Part shown: in pieces, positions 47,266 to 57,656 of the stretch
Layout of the letters: each line of letters begins with the position of its first letter
Numbering within the stretch: the stretch's first letter is position 1
From: Albidovulum denitrificans
GTDB taxonomy: Bacteria > Pseudomonadota > Alphaproteobacteria > Rhodobacterales > Rhodobacteraceae
DNA length: 64,000 nt
Direction of reading: 5' to 3'
Assembly: GCF_002973535.1 (NCBI RefSeq)
Contig: NZ_PVEP01000008.1
Span: 93,227 to 157,226, forward strand
Notes under the pieces: model-generated
What the model was told of the DNA's origin: nothing
The model's input: the letters and a program-made list of their open reading frames with translations, nothing else
Database searches by the model: none
Position numbers and translations under genes: made by a program

Positions 47266-48384
47266 ATGAAACTCGGTTGCCCGAAAGAGATCAAACCGCA
47301 GGAATTCCGCGTCGGCATGACGCCGGCTGCGGCGCAAGAGGCCATCGGCCATGGCCATGAGGTTGTCATCGAGACCAACGCCGGCATGGGCGCGGGGTTC
47401 ACCGATGCGGATTACACCGCTGTCGGGGCCAAGATCCTTGGCACCGCGAAGGAGGTCTTCGAGACCGCCGACATGATCGTGAAGGTGAAGGAGCCGCAGG
47501 CGGTCGAACGCAAGATGCTGCGCGAGGGGCAGATCCTGTTCACCTACCTTCACCTGGCGCCGGACCCGGAGCAAACGAAGGACCTGCTGGCCTCTGGTGC
47601 GACCTGCATCGCCTATGAGACGGTGACCGACCGCATGGGCGGGCTGCCGCTTCTGGCGCCGATGTCCGAGGTCGCCGGGCGGCTGGCGCCGCAGGTCGGG
47701 GCCTGGACGCTTCAGAAAGCCAATGGCGGGCGGGGCGTGCTGCTGGGCGGTGTGCCGGGCGTCGGCCCTGCGAAGGTCGTCGTGATCGGTGGCGGTGTCG
47801 TCGGCACCCATGCGGCGAAAATCGCCGCCGGGATGGGCGCGGATGTGACCGTGCTGGACCGTTCGATCCCGCGACTGCGGTATCTTGACGATGTCTTCGG
47901 CGGCACGTTCAAGACCTCTTACGCCTCGGCGGGGAACACGATCGAACTGGCGCGTCAGGCCGACATGATCGTCGGCGCGGTGCTGATCCCCGGGGCTGCG
48001 GCGCCGAAGCTGATCTCGAAGGCGCAGTTGAAGGACCTCAAGCCCGGCGCGGCGCTGGTTGATGTCGCCATCGACCAGGGCGGCTGCTTCGAGACGTCGA
48101 AGGCCACGACCCATCAGGACCCGATCTATGAGGTCGACGGCATCATGCATTACTGCGTGGCGAACATGCCGGGCGCGGTTGCGCGGACCTCGACCATCGC
48201 ACTGGGCAATGCGACGATGCCCTTCATGATCGCGCTGGCCGACAAGGGCTGGAAGCAGGCCTGTGCCGACGATCCGCATCTTCTGAACGGGTTGAACGTC
48301 CATGCCGGTCAGCTGACCTATGCCGCCGTGGGCGAGGCGCTGGGACTGCCCTCGATCAGCGGCGCGGAGGCGCTGAAGCTTTAA
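47266..48384 (+). CDS. ald: Alanine dehydrogenase
   Basis: This 372-residue NAD+-dependent enzyme deaminates L-alanine to pyruvate and ammonia. It shows [20 protein letters not shown] at the start, the nucleotide fold [22 protein letters not shown] and the catalytic His block [11 protein letters not shown]...FTYLHLAP. Lys and His residues in the first 100 residues bind pyruvate. It is divergent from the Lrp-type regulator, which likely activates it with alanine. A strong terminator follows. Confidence 0.96.
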   Translation: MKLGCPKEIKPQEFRVGMTPAAAQEAIGHGHEVVIETNAGMGAGFTDADYTAVGAKILGTAKEVFETADMIVKVKEPQAVERKMLREGQILFTYLHLAPDPEQTKDLLASGATCIAYETVTDRMGGLPLLAPMSEVAGRLAPQVGAWTLQKANGGRGVLLGGVPGVGPAKVVVIGGGVVGTHAAKIAAGMGADVTVLDRSIPRLRYLDDVFGGTFKTSYASAGNTIELARQADMIVGAVLIPGAAAPKLISKAQLKDLKPGAALVDVAIDQGGCFETSKATTHQDPIYEVDGIMHYCVANMPGAVARTSTIALGNATMPFMIALADKGWKQACADDPHLLNGLNVHAGQLTYAAVGEALGLPSISGAEALKL

Positions 48385-48408
48385 GGGCGTCGACCCCTGA
48401 AAAAGCGA

Positions 48409-48434
48409 AAGGCCCGCCGGTTGGCGGGCCTTTT
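48409..48434. terminator. Bidirectional terminator between ald and mscL
   Basis: GGCCCGCC (48411-48418) pairs with GGCGGGCC (48423-48430), followed by TTTT on the plus strand. On the minus strand the run of A upstream becomes TTTCGCTTTTT. It serves both convergent genes. Confidence 0.85.
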
Positions 48435-48451
48435 CCTGTCTGATCGGGCGC

Positions 48452-48871
48452 TTACTTTTTCAGCGCGTCGCGAATCTCGGTCAGAAGCTCAACCTCGGTC
48501 GGGCCAGCCGGTGCGGGCGCTTCCTCTTCCTTCTTCGCGGCGGCGTCCTTCACCCGGTTGACCATCTTCACCAGCAAGAAGACGACGAAGGCGATGATCA
48601 GGAAGTTGATGACGGCCGTGAAGAAAGAGCCGTAGGCAAAGACCGGCGCCCCCGCTTCTTGCGCGGCGGCGAGCGTGGCGTATTCGCCATCGCCGAGGTT
48701 CACGAACAGATTCGAGAAATCGACGCCGCCGGTGATCAGACCGATGATCGGGTTGATGAGGTCGCTGACCAGCGATGTCACGATCGCCGTGAAGGCGGCG
48801 CCGATGATGATACCAACGGCCATGTCCATGACATTGCCCTTGGCGATGAAGTCCTTGAACTCTTTGAGCAT
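48452..48871 (-). CDS. mscL: Large-conductance mechanosensitive channel MscL
   Basis: The 139-residue membrane protein opens [27 protein letters not shown], with the pore helix TM1 and the second helix [20 protein letters not shown]. It releases solutes under hypo-osmotic stress. It has the usual Gly/Ala-rich TM1 constriction. The loop between the helices is about 30 residues. Divergent from the GST gene. Confidence 0.96.
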   Translation of the reverse strand: MLKEFKDFIAKGNVMDMAVGIIIGAAFTAIVTSLVSDLINPIIGLITGGVDFSNLFVNLGDGEYATLAAAQEAGAPVFAYGSFFTAVINFLIIAFVVFLLVKMVNRVKDAAAKKEEEAPAPAGPTEVELLTEIRDALKK

Positions 48872-48955
48872 TCGCGTGTCCCCACACTTTTTTCCACGGT
48901 TGGTGGCGCGCGTTTCCTGCGCCGCGTCATTGCAACATATCACCAATTATCATCA

Positions 48956-48974
48956 CGGATGAGACTTTCATCCG
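48956..48974. promoter_or_regulatory. Hairpin/palindrome between mscL and gst
   Basis: CGGATGA (48956-48962) and TCATCCG (48968-48974) form a 7-bp perfect stem with a 5-base loop, between the divergent mscL and gst starts. The sequence ATATCACCAAT just to its left also occurs in the ald promoter region (near 47168). Possible regulatory site; not assigned. Confidence 0.4.
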
Positions 48975-49031
48975 CGCGTCATGAGGTTACCTATCCAACG
49001 TGTTCTTTGCGCTGCATAGGGGGAAAAATCC

Positions 49032-49727
49032 ATGAAACTCGGCAATTTTCCGATCACGAAAAAATGGCCGCCGCAGGACCCCGGTGTGCTTCAGCTCTAT
49101 TCCCTGCCGACGCCGAACGGCGTCAAGGTGTCCATCATGCTTGAGGAACTGGGCCTGCCCTATGAGGCGCATCTGGTCGATTTCGGCAAGAATGACCAGA
49201 TGACGAAGGAATTCCTCTCGCTCAGCCCCAACAACAAGATCCCGGCGATCATCGACCCGGACGGGCCGGGGGGCGAGCCGCTGCCCCTGTTCGAAAGCGG
49301 GGCGATCCTGCTTTATCTGGCGGAGAAGACCGGGCGGTTCCTGCCGGACGGTGCCGGGCGGTGGCAGGTGATCCAGTGGCTGATGTTCCAGATGGGGGGC
49401 GTCGGGCCGATGTTCGGGCAGGTGGGCTTTTTCCACCATTTCGCCGGGAAGGAGATCGAGGACCCGCGCCCGCGCGAACGCTACTACACCGAGGCGAAGC
49501 GGCTTCTGGGCGTGATGGACCGGCAGTTGGAGGGGCGCGACTGGATCGCGGGCGACTATTCCATCGCCGACATCGCGCTTTGCCCCTGGCTGCGCACGCT
49601 GCGCGATTTCTACGGCGCGCGCGAAGAGGTCGGGTTCGACGGGTTCACCAATGTTGCCGCCTGGCTTGACCGTTTCCTTGCGCGCCCGGCGGTGCAGCGC
49701 GGGCTGAAGATCCCGGCACGAGAGTGA
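49032..49727 (+). CDS. Glutathione S-transferase, Nu/YghU-like
   Basis: The 231-residue product has a thioredoxin-like N domain (LQLYSLPTPNGVKVSIMLEELGLPYEAHLV) with the NKIPAI proline. An all-helical C domain follows (IADIALCPWLRTL). The PNGVKVSIM region with the Thr-Pro-Asn start resembles YghU/YfcG enzymes, which act as disulphide-bond reductases on organic peroxides. Substrate is not predictable. Converges on pheT. Confidence 0.9.
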   Translation: MKLGNFPITKKWPPQDPGVLQLYSLPTPNGVKVSIMLEELGLPYEAHLVDFGKNDQMTKEFLSLSPNNKIPAIIDPDGPGGEPLPLFESGAILLYLAEKTGRFLPDGAGRWQVIQWLMFQMGGVGPMFGQVGFFHHFAGKEIEDPRPRERYYTEAKRLLGVMDRQLEGRDWIAGDYSIADIALCPWLRTLRDFYGAREEVGFDGFTNVAAWLDRFLARPAVQRGLKIPARE

Positions 49728-49763
49728 GGGAAGGGGGCTGCCGCCCCCTTAGCCCCCGCCTCT

Positions 49764-52172
49764 TCAGCCCCTCAGCGCACCGCCCGTGGCCTTCGCGACC
49801 TTCTCGACGATCTTCGCGCTGACCGCCTCGATCTCCTCGTCGGTCAGGGTCTTGTCGCGCGGTTGCAGGCGCACGGTGATGGCAAGGGATTTCTTGCCCG
49901 CGCCCATCTGTGCCTCTGCCTTCTCGCCGGTGAACTGGTCGAAGACGGCGACGCTGTCGATCAGCGCCTTGTCGGCGCCTTGCGCGGCGTTGACCAGCGT
50001 CAGCGCCTCAACCCCCTTGTCGACGACAAAGGCGAAATCGCGGTCGACCGCCTGAAGATCGGACCGGCCAAGCGCGGGGCGCGTCGCGGTCTTCGTCTTC
50101 GGGAAGGGGATGGCCTCGACCCGCAGGGTGAAGGCGACCGCCGGGCCTTTGACGTCAAGCGCCTTGAGGACCTTCGGATGCACCTCGCCGAAGGTCGCCA
50201 GCGCGTTGGGGCCAAGGCCCATCACGCCGGACCGGCCGGGATGCCACCAGCCTTCGGCCTTGCGGCTGATCTGCACCTTCTGGGGCGCGCCGATGGCGGC
50301 CAGAACCGCCTCGGCATCGGCCTTGGCGTCGTAAAGGTCCGCCACCCTGCGGGAGCCATAGGGATCGCGCGGCGCGGTCGCGCCGACGAGAAGCCCGGTC
50401 GCCTGCAAGGCTTGCTGCCCCGGCTCCCCGCCGGAAAAGACCGGGCCGACCTCGAACAGCGCCATGTCCATGAAGCCGCGTGCCTGATTGCGGGCGGCGG
50501 CCTGCAAGAGGCCGGGCAGCAGGTCGGGGCGCATATGCGTCATTTCCGAGGAAATCGGGTTTTCCAGCCGCGTCGCCTCCGAACCGCCGCCGAACAGGTC
50601 CGCCGTCGCGCCGTCGATGAAGGAATAGGTCACGCATTCGTTGTAGCCCAGCGCCGCCAGCGTCCGCCGCGCCGCCTTTTCGCGCATCTGGATCGGCGTC
50701 AGGATCGGCCTTGGCACGCCCGGTTTCGTGCGGCGCAGCGGCTTGCCTTCCAGTTTCGTCAGCGACGCGATCCGCGCCACCTCTTCCACCAGATCGGCCT
50801 CGCCCAGCACGTCGGGACGCCAGGAGGGCGGCGTGGCCATGTCGCCTTTCAGGGTGAAGCCCAGCGCCTCAAGCGTGGCGCGCTGGTCGCCCTCGGCGAT
50901 GTCCATGCCGACCAGGCTGACGACCTTCTTCGGGTCGAAGCGATAGGCGCGGTCAGACAGCGCGGGGGCGCCGGCCTCGACAATCATCGACGCCTCCCCC
51001 CCGCAGAGGTCGAGGATCAGCTTCGTGGCAAGCTCCATCCCGTCGCGGGTGAAGGCCGGGTCGATGCCGCGTTCGAAGCGGTAGCGCGCGTCGGAATGGA
51101 TCTTTAGCCGCCGCCCGGTCGCCGCCGTGGTGATCGGGTCGAAATACGCGGATTCGACGAAGACGTTCACGGTCTCCTCGGTCACGCCCGACACCTCGCC
51201 GCCCATGACGCCACCCAGCGCCTCGGGCGCCTGATCGTAGGCGATGACGGTGATCCCCGGCCCCAGCGCATAGGTCTTGCCATCGAGCGCCAGAAGCGTT
51301 TCCCCCTCACGCGCCTGACGGGCGGTGATGTTGCCATGGACCTTGTCGGCGTCGAAGACGTGCAAGGGGCGGTTCAGGTCGAAGGTAAAGAGGTTGGTGA
51401 TGTCGACAAGCGCCGAGATGGGCCGGAGGCCGATCGCCTTCAGCCGTTCCTGCAACCAGACCGGAGAGGGGCCGTTCTTCACGCCGCGAATGTAGCGGCC
51501 GACGAAATGCGGGCAGGCATTGCCCCTCACGTCCTCGGCCAGCGTCACGGTGATCGGGCTGTCAAAGCCGCCCTTCACCGGCTCCACTTTCAGCGGTTTC
51601 AGTGTGCCAAGACCGCGCGCCGCCAGATCGCGGGCAAGGCCGCGCACACCCAGCGCATCGGGGCGGTTCGGGGTGATCTTGATATAGATCATCGGATCGA
51701 CCGCGCCGGGGCGGTTCTGCGCCAGCCAGTCGGTGAACTTCTCGCCGACCTCACCCGAGGGCAGTTCGATGATGCCGTCATGCTCTTCGGACAGCTCCAG
51801 CTCGCGTTCCGAGGCCATCATGCCGTGGCTTTCGACGCCCCGGATCTTGCCGATGCCCAGCGTCACGTCGATGCCGGGGACATAGTCACCCGGTTTGCAG
51901 AGGACGACCGTGATCCCCGCCCGCGCGTTAGGCGCGCCGCAGACGATCTGCTTTTCGCCCTCATCCGTCATGACGCGGCAGACCCGCAGCCGGTCGGCAT
52001 CGGGGTGCTGGGTCGCCTCAAGCACCTTGGCGAGCGTGAAGGGTTTCAGCTTCGCCGCGCGGTCCTGCACCTCCTCGACCTCAAGGCCGAGGTCGGTCAG
52101 CGCATAGAGGATGTCATCGAGGCTCGCCTCGGTTTCCAGGTGGTCTTTCAGCCAGGAGAGGGTGAATTTCAT
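49764..52172 (-). CDS. pheT: Phenylalanine-tRNA ligase beta subunit
   Basis: This 802-residue subunit has the tRNA-binding EMAP-like domain (residues about 39-148), B3/B4 editing domain, B5 DNA-binding-like domain and the catalytic-like core. The C-terminal FDX-ACB domain (last 95 residues) contacts tRNA. MKFTLSWLKDHLETEASLDDIL begins it. PheT pairs with PheS in an alpha2-beta2 enzyme. It is separated from pheS by a DUF2513 gene and a palindromic repeat, unlike the usual direct pheS-pheT order. Confidence 0.97.
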   Translation of the reverse strand: MKFTLSWLKDHLETEASLDDILYALTDLGLEVEEVQDRAAKLKPFTLAKVLEATQHPDADRLRVCRVMTDEGEKQIVCGAPNARAGITVVLCKPGDYVPGIDVTLGIGKIRGVESHGMMASERELELSEEHDGIIELPSGEVGEKFTDWLAQNRPGAVDPMIYIKITPNRPDALGVRGLARDLAARGLGTLKPLKVEPVKGGFDSPITVTLAEDVRGNACPHFVGRYIRGVKNGPSPVWLQERLKAIGLRPISALVDITNLFTFDLNRPLHVFDADKVHGNITARQAREGETLLALDGKTYALGPGITVIAYDQAPEALGGVMGGEVSGVTEETVNVFVESAYFDPITTAATGRRLKIHSDARYRFERGIDPAFTRDGMELATKLILDLCGGEASMIVEAGAPALSDRAYRFDPKKVVSLVGMDIAEGDQRATLEALGFTLKGDMATPPSWRPDVLGEADLVEEVARIASLTKLEGKPLRRTKPGVPRPILTPIQMREKAARRTLAALGYNECVTYSFIDGATADLFGGGSEATRLENPISSEMTHMRPDLLPGLLQAAARNQARGFMDMALFEVGPVFSGGEPGQQALQATGLLVGATAPRDPYGSRRVADLYDAKADAEAVLAAIGAPQKVQISRKAEGWWHPGRSGVMGLGPNALATFGEVHPKVLKALDVKGPAVAFTLRVEAIPFPKTKTATRPALGRSDLQAVDRDFAFVVDKGVEALTLVNAAQGADKALIDSVAVFDQFTGEKAEAQMGAGKKSLAITVRLQPRDKTLTDEEIEAVSAKIVEKVAKATGGALRG

Positions 52173-52190
52173 CTTGTCGTCCCATTCGTG

Positions 52191-52243
52191 GGGCGGGGTT
52201 CACCCCGCCATTGTGGCGCGTGGCGGGATGAACCCCGCCCTAC
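52191..52243. repeat. Large palindrome between pheT and the DUF2513 gene
   Basis: Two 20-base arms (52191-52210 and 52221-52240) are complementary except at one position and flank a 10-base loop. Each arm is also partly self-complementary (GGCGGGGT/ACCCCGCC). Reading on the minus strand from the DUF2513 stop, CGTAGGGCGGGG comes first, the same phrase and orientation as the repeat after the OLD-like gene. It can form a stable hairpin in the operon mRNA between DUF2513 and pheT. Confidence 0.8.
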
Positions 52244-52269
52244 GGCGTGGTAAGGATTGTTGTCGAGCT

Positions 52270-52662
52270 TCATTGAGCCGCTCCTACCGAAAGCAGTTCC
52301 GCACTTAGAGCTCTTACGGCAGATATGGCTCCGCTGACGGTCAGAGATATACCCTGTGCTTTGGCTTCTCTCTTAAGCCGGTTCCACAGTTTTTCAGATC
52401 TACTGGCATCCAGAAAATCATAGCCGTACCACGTAATCTCCCACATCACGATATCTGAATTCTCGCATACAGATTTCTTTATCAGTCCGCCCTGCTCCAT
52501 TAAGTCCAAATGGAAGAGTTCCGCTTGGCCAAGCTTGGTATCAAGCTCTCGGTCTCGCATGTCATGGTCAGTCCACTCCCACACCCCGATATCAAAGTAT
52601 CGCTCATCGGAATCTTCCGCTTTTATGAGCATACTGCGAACAAGGTCGAGATCACGCTTCAC
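52270..52662 (-). CDS. DUF2513-like protein inserted in the pheS-pheT operon
   Basis: The 130-residue product (GTG 52662) reads [25 protein letters not shown]. It then has a winged-helix-like pattern ending [23 protein letters not shown]. The MKRDMDLIRKIL-type start and GYDFLDxxR block match DUF2513 proteins, which are often in phages and mobile regions; their biochemical role is unknown. Its start overlaps the pheS stop (GTGA), so it is translationally coupled. The sequence is AT-richer than pheS and pheT. A longer start at 52725 would lie inside pheS. Confidence 0.75.
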   Translation of the reverse strand: MKRDLDLVRSMLIKAEDSDERYFDIGVWEWTDHDMRDRELDTKLGQAELFHLDLMEQGGLIKKSVCENSDIVMWEITWYGYDFLDASRSEKLWNRLKREAKAQGISLTVSGAISAVRALSAELLSVGAAQ

Positions 52663-53741
52663 CGACTCAACCCCCCGGCCACCGTCGGCATGTCGAGGCT
52701 CGCGAACCCGTAATGCCGCAACCACCGCAGGTCGCTCTCAAAGAACGCCCGCAAATCCGGGATGCCGTATTTCAGCATCGCCAGCCGGTCGATCCCCATG
52801 CCGAAGGCAAAGCCCTGCCAGTCGTCGGGGTTCACGCCCGCCGCCTGCAAGACCTTCGGATGCACCATGCCCGACCCGAGGATCTCCATCCAGCCGTCGC
52901 CCTCGCCGATCTTCAGTTGCCCGCCTTCCCACGAACAACGGATATCGACCTCGGCGGAGGGTTCGGTGAAAGGGAAGTGTGAGGCGCGGAAGCGCAGTTC
53001 GACGCTGTCGACCTCAAAGAACGACCGGCAGAACTCCTCCAGCACCCATTTCAGGTTGGCCATGGAGATGTCGCGGTCGATGGCCAGCCCCTCGACCTGA
53101 TGGAACATGGGCGTGTGGGTCTGGTCCATGTCCATGCGGTAGACGCGGCCGGGCGCGATGACGCGGATCGGCGCGCCTTGCGTCTGCATCGCGCGGATCT
53201 GGACCGGCGAGGTATGGGTGCGCAGGACGTGCGGCGGGCGGTTGTCGCCTGCCTCGCGGGCCATGAAGAAGGTGTCATGCTCCTGCCGGGCGGGGTGTTC
53301 GGGCGCGATGTTCAGCGCGTCGAAATTGTACCAGTCGCTTTCGATCTGCGGCCCCTCGGCCACGGCAAAGCCCATGTCGGCGAAGATCGCGGTGATCTCC
53401 TCGGTGACCTGGCTGACGGGGTGGATCGTCCCCTGACGGCGGGGGCGCCCCGGCAGCGTCACGTCCAGCCATTCGGATTTCAGCCGCTCATCCAGCGCGG
53501 CATCCGCCAGCGCCGCTTTCTTGGCGCGCAGCGCTGCGTCGATCTCATCCTTCAGGCGGTTCAGCGCCGCGCCCGCCGCCTGACGCTCGGCCGGGTCCAT
53601 CTGGCCCAGTTCCCGCATCTTGAGGGAAATCTCACCCTTCTTGCCAAGGGCCGCCACGCGCAGGTCCTCAAGCGCGACCTCGTCCCCGGCCCCGGAAATC
53701 CCTTCCAGATACTTGCCCTTCAGCGCGTCCAATCCGTCCAT
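52659..53741 (-). CDS. pheS: Phenylalanine-tRNA ligase alpha subunit
   Basis: This 360-residue subunit has an N-terminal coiled coil (tRNA-binding arm). Class II motif 1 is near [14 protein letters not shown], motif 2 in [20 protein letters not shown], and motif 3 is [17 protein letters not shown]. It aminoacylates tRNA-Phe with PheT. GGAGGAAGAC precedes the ATG. The C terminus [12 protein letters not shown] is a little longer than the family ending at FA.L, and its stop is overlapped by the DUF2513 start. Confidence 0.97.
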   Translation of the reverse strand: MDGLDALKGKYLEGISGAGDEVALEDLRVAALGKKGEISLKMRELGQMDPAERQAAGAALNRLKDEIDAALRAKKAALADAALDERLKSEWLDVTLPGRPRRQGTIHPVSQVTEEITAIFADMGFAVAEGPQIESDWYNFDALNIAPEHPARQEHDTFFMAREAGDNRPPHVLRTHTSPVQIRAMQTQGAPIRVIAPGRVYRMDMDQTHTPMFHQVEGLAIDRDISMANLKWVLEEFCRSFFEVDSVELRFRASHFPFTEPSAEVDIRCSWEGGQLKIGEGDGWMEILGSGMVHPKVLQAAGVNPDDWQGFAFGMGIDRLAMLKYGIPDLRAFFESDLRWLRHYGFASLDMPTVAGGLSR

Positions 53742-53804
53742 GTCTTCCTCCGGCCCATCCGGTTCCTGCTACCCACGGCGCCCCCGCATTGCAAGGCGCC
53801 AAAG

Positions 53805-53840
53805 AAAAACCCCGCGAAGGCCGGGCGGCCACTCGCGGGG
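53805..53840 (-). terminator. Intrinsic terminator after rplT
   Basis: On the minus strand CCCCGCGA (53840-53833) pairs with TCGCGGGG (53817-53810), with further GGCC/GGCC pairing inside, followed by TTTTT (53809-53805). It ends the rpmI-rplT transcript before pheS. Confidence 0.8.
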
Positions 53841-53865
53841 TTCTGACTGTCCCTCAGTCCTGAGC

Positions 53866-54228
53866 TTACGCGAGCGCGGCCTTCGCCTTTCCGACGATGG
53901 CCTCAAACGCCGCCGGCTCATGCACGGCAAGATCGGCGAGAACCTTGCGGTCCACCTCGATCCCGGCCTTGCCGAGGGCGTTCACGAAACGCGAATAGGT
54001 CATTTCGGCGTCGATCGCACGGACCGCCGCGTTGATCCGCTGAATCCACAGCGCGCGGAAGTTGCGCTTGCGGGCCTTGCGGTCGCGGGTGGCGTATTGC
54101 TGCGCCTTGTCCACGGCCTGCGTGGCGGTGCGGAAATTGGTCGAACGCGCGGCGTAGTAGCCTTTCGCCTTCTTGATGACCTTGCGGTGACGGGCGTGGG
54201 TGACGACGCCGGATTTAACGCGAGCCAT
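53866..54228 (-). CDS. rplT: 50S ribosomal protein L20
   Basis: The 120-residue basic protein begins [25 protein letters not shown], has a long N-terminal RNA-binding helix region, and is L20. It folds early in 50S assembly and in several bacteria autoregulates its operon. It lies 12 bases after rpmI. No infC is present upstream, so the usual infC-rpmI-rplT order is broken here. Confidence 0.97.
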   Translation of the reverse strand: MARVKSGVVTHARHRKVIKKAKGYYAARSTNFRTATQAVDKAQQYATRDRKARKRNFRALWIQRINAAVRAIDAEMTYSRFVNALGKAGIEVDRKVLADLAVHEPAAFEAIVGKAKAALA

Positions 54229-54240
54229 GTGTCACTCTCC

Positions 54241-54441
54241 TCAGCGGTTATACGGCATGTATTTCTTGACGATCTTCGTGTCCGCATCGGACAGCACCAT
54301 GGTGCCGGTCGCCTTGCGGATGAAGTCCGTCGAGCGTTTGATCATGCCGTGACGCTTGCCGGCGACACCGGATTTGACCTTGCCGGAGGCGGTCATCTTG
54401 AACCGCTTCTTCGCAGCGGATTTGGTCTTCATCTTGGGCAT
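54241..54441 (-). CDS. rpmI: 50S ribosomal protein L35
   Basis: The 66-residue product begins [22 protein letters not shown] and ends KYMPYNR, standard L35 length and composition. GGAG precedes the ATG at 54441 on the minus strand. Frame extension upstream does not resemble the family. Cotranscribed with rplT. Confidence 0.96.
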   Translation of the reverse strand: MPKMKTKSAAKKRFKMTASGKVKSGVAGKRHGMIKRSTDFIRKATGTMVLSDADTKIVKKYMPYNR

Positions 54442-54558
54442 TTTCATCTCCTTGGTCAGAGTGAACGCGCGACTCGGCAATGCCACTTGGCCGGACACGC
54501 GGGGTATTCGAGAGGCGCCGTATACGCGCCCCGGCCCGATCTGGCAAGGGGGCGGGGG

Positions 54559-55113
54559 CTATTGGCCCAGGCTGACGGCGGCCGTGTCCGCCCTGGCCAC
54601 GTCGGATTGTTCCAGATAGCCTTCGGTCTGCCCGTCGGCGAGGCGGACAAAGTACCACTTTCCGTCAAAGCTGGTCAGCACGTCGACGGTATCCCCGGCG
54701 CCGAGCATGGCCAGTTTGCGGGTGTCTCCCGACGGTCCGGCCCTGAGCGCGGCCTTGGCGCTTGTCACCCGGTAAAAGTCGGGTTCGCGCGGCGGGAGGG
54801 ATTTCGGACCCGGCTTGGCGGCCGGTGCCGCTTCTGCCGCCGCTTCCGCCGCCACGACCGGCGGGGCGGAGACGATGATGGGGGACAGCAGGTCATCGGT
54901 TTGCGGCAGCGGCGGGGCGGGGACCTCGACCCGGCGGTCGGGTTCGATGCTGGCGAAGGCGGCGATCGGGTGGCGGGCGACGACGCGGGCGGTGCCGACC
55001 TCCTGCGTCAGGTCCTGCGGCGCATGGATAGCCTCACCCTTCCGAAGCGGCATCGGAATGAACAGCATCACCGTGAAAACCACAGCACAAGTTACAAGGC
55101 CCACCCGGACCAT
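54559..55113 (-). CDS. SH3-domain protein, membrane-anchored or exported
   Basis: The 184-residue product has one N-terminal hydrophobic segment (about residues 5-20). An Ala/Pro-rich stretch follows, then a C-terminal bacterial SH3 domain: [59 protein letters not shown]3b domains often bind peptidoglycan. Whether the segment is an anchor or an uncleaved signal is not clear. Divergent from parC. Confidence 0.85.
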   Translation of the reverse strand: MVRVGLVTCAVVFTVMLFIPMPLRKGEAIHAPQDLTQEVGTARVVARHPIAAFASIEPDRRVEVPAPPLPQTDDLLSPIIVSAPPVVAAEAAAEAAPAAKPGPKSLPPREPDFYRVTSAKAALRAGPSGDTRKLAMLGAGDTVDVLTSFDGKWYFVRLADGQTEGYLEQSDVARADTAAVSLGQ

Positions 55114-55262
55114 ACCCTACCCCGGCACTTCCCCTGCCGAACGCTAGACCAGATTCGCCCCCGAACGCCAAGCGATTTGGCGTTTTCCGGTCGATTACAC
55201 GCCTGTGGCGAAACCAAGAATTCGTTCTGGACCCGGTCGTTTCCAGCTACTACACAACATGC

Positions 55263-57614
55263 ATGAGCGACGCACCCGAAGACCGCAAGATCGAGCATTT
55301 GACGACCTCCGAACCGCTCTCTCGCGCGATCGGCGAGCGCTATCTGACCTATGCACTTTCCACGATCATGCACCGCGCCTTGCCCGACGCGCGGGACGGT
55401 TTGAAGCCGGTCCACAGGCGAATCCTCTTCGCCATGCGCGAGCTGAAGCTCAGCTCCTCTGGCGGGTTTCGGAAGTCGGCGAAGATCTCGGGCGACGTGA
55501 TGGGAAACTATCACCCGCATGGCGATGCGGCGATCTATGACGCGATGGCGCGTCTCGCGCAGGACTTCAATATGCGCTACCCGCTTGTGGACGGGCAGGG
55601 CAACTTCGGCAATATCGACGGCGATAACCCGGCCGCCAGCCGCTATACCGAGGCGCGGCTGACCGCAGCGTCCGAGGCGCTGATGGAGGGGCTGGCGGAG
55701 AACTCCGTCGATTTCCGCCCCAACTATGACGGCACGCTGGAAGAACCCGTGGTGCTGCCCGCCGCCTTCCCGAACCTGCTGGCCAATGGCGCCAGCGGCA
55801 TCGCGGTCGGCATGGCCACGAACATCCCGCCGCATAACCTGCATGAGCTGATCGACGCCTGCATCCATCTGGCCAAGGCCGAGAATTCCGACCTGGTTCG
55901 CGACGACACGCTGATCGAGCTTGTGCGCGGCCCGGACTTCCCCACCGGCGGCGTGATCGTGGAGCCGAAGGAATCGATCCGCGAGGCCTATCTGACCGGG
56001 CGCGGCAGCTTCCGCACCCGCGCGCGGTGGGAAAAGGAAGATACCGGGCGCGGGACCTGGAACATCGTCGTGACCGAGATCCCGTTCCAGGTGCAGAAAT
56101 CGAAGCTGATCGAGCGTCTGGCCGAGATCATCCAGACCAAGAAGGTGCCGCTTCTGGCCGATGTGCGGGATGAAAGCGCCGATGACATCCGCATCGTGCT
56201 GGAACCGCGTTCGCGAAATGTCGATCCCGAGATGCTGATGGGGATGCTGTTCCGCAACTCCGACCTCGAAACCCGGTTCAGCCTTAACATGAACGTGCTG
56301 ATCGACGGGCGCGTGCCGAAGGTCTGTTCGCTGAAAGAGGTGCTGCGCGCCTTCCTCGACCACCGGCGCGAGGTTCTGATCCGCCGCAGCCAGCACCGGA
56401 TGGACAAGATCGACCACCGGCTTGAGGTCTTGGAAGGCTTCATCACCGCCTTCCTGAACCTTGACCGGGTGATCGACATCATCCGTTACGACGCCGATCC
56501 CAAATCCGCGCTGATGGCCGAGGACTGGGCGCGCAAGCAGGCCCGCGCGACGTCGGAGAAGGACTATGTCTCCCCCCTGACCCTGCCGCATTCCACCGAC
56601 GGGCTGAGCGAGGTTCAGGTCGAGGCGATCCTGAACATGCGCCTGCGGTCCCTGCGCAAGCTTGAGGAGATGGAGCTTCTCAAGGAGCAGGACGCGCTGA
56701 TGCGCGAACGCGCCGAGCTGGACGACCTGCTGAACTCCGACACGCTTCAGTGGAAGAAGATCGTGGGGGAGTTGAAGGACATCCAGAAGCGCTTTGGCAA
56801 GGACGCCCCCGGCGGCGCCCGGCGCAGCGATTTCGCCGATGCCACCGTGGTTGAGGAGGTCCCCCTTGAGGCGATGATCGAGCGGGAGCCGATCACCGTC
56901 ATCTGTTCGAAGATGGGCTGGATCCGCGCCATGAAGGGGCATCAGCCGGTCGATGCCGAGGTCAAGTTCCGCGACGGCGACGAAGGCCGCTTTGTCTTCC
57001 ATGCCGAGACGACCGACAAGATCCTGCTCGCCGGGGCCAACGGGCGGTTCTACACGCTTCTGGGTGCGAACCTGCCCGGCGGGCGCGGGCTGGGGGAGCC
57101 GGTGCGCCTGATGGTCGACCTGCCGAATGAGGCGGAGATCGTCGATCTGCTGATCTACCGGCCCGGCGAAAAGCTGATCGTCGCCTCGACGGCGGGCGAG
57201 GGTTTCGTCGTCTCGGCCGATGAGACGGTGGCGCAGACGCGGGCGGGCAAGCAGGTGATGAACCTGCCGTCCGAGGCGCGGATGGCGATCTGCAAGCGCG
57301 TCGCGGGCGATCATCTGGCGATCGTGTCGAAGAACCGCAAGCTTCTGGTCTTCCCGCTGGCCGATCTGCCGGAGATGACCCGCGGCAAGGGCGTCCGGCT
57401 TCAGAAATACAACATGGCGCGCGGGCGTCAGGGGGTGCTGGAGCTTGACGGCGGCCTGTCCGACCTGACGACATTCGAACTCGCCAAGGGGTTGTCCTGG
57501 CCGATGTCGAACGGGAACACGCGGACCGAGGATATGACCGATTGGGTCGCCAAACGGGCCGGTGTGGGCAAAACGCCCCCGCATGGTTTCCCGAGGGACA
57601 ACAAATTTCCTTAA
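55263..57614 (+). CDS. parC: DNA topoisomerase IV subunit A
   Basis: The 783-residue product has the catalytic Tyr128 in [10 protein letters not shown], the GNYHPHGD quinolone-region helix and a C-terminal beta-pinwheel. No GyrA-box (QRRGGKG) is visible, which favours ParC over GyrA. In the quinolone region residue 89 is Ala (Ser80 in E. coli ParC) and residue 93 is Asp (Glu84). ParC/ParE decatenate daughter chromosomes. It is divergent from the SH3 gene; parE is not in the window. Confidence 0.94.
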   Translation: MSDAPEDRKIEHLTTSEPLSRAIGERYLTYALSTIMHRALPDARDGLKPVHRRILFAMRELKLSSSGGFRKSAKISGDVMGNYHPHGDAAIYDAMARLAQDFNMRYPLVDGQGNFGNIDGDNPAASRYTEARLTAASEALMEGLAENSVDFRPNYDGTLEEPVVLPAAFPNLLANGASGIAVGMATNIPPHNLHELIDACIHLAKAENSDLVRDDTLIELVRGPDFPTGGVIVEPKESIREAYLTGRGSFRTRARWEKEDTGRGTWNIVVTEIPFQVQKSKLIERLAEIIQTKKVPLLADVRDESADDIRIVLEPRSRNVDPEMLMGMLFRNSDLETRFSLNMNVLIDGRVPKVCSLKEVLRAFLDHRREVLIRRSQHRMDKIDHRLEVLEGFITAFLNLDRVIDIIRYDADPKSALMAEDWARKQARATSEKDYVSPLTLPHSTDGLSEVQVEAILNMRLRSLRKLEEMELLKEQDALMRERAELDDLLNSDTLQWKKIVGELKDIQKRFGKDAPGGARRSDFADATVVEEVPLEAMIEREPITVICSKMGWIRAMKGHQPVDAEVKFRDGDEGRFVFHAETTDKILLAGANGRFYTLLGANLPGGRGLGEPVRLMVDLPNEAEIVDLLIYRPGEKLIVASTAGEGFVVSADETVAQTRAGKQVMNLPSEARMAICKRVAGDHLAIVSKNRKLLVFPLADLPEMTRGKGVRLQKYNMARGRQGVLELDGGLSDLTTFELAKGLSWPMSNGNTRTEDMTDWVAKRAGVGKTPPHGFPRDNKFP

Positions 57615-57656
57615 TTAGCCGCTATCGCGCGGTTGCGTTAAACTAAAGTGGTGACC

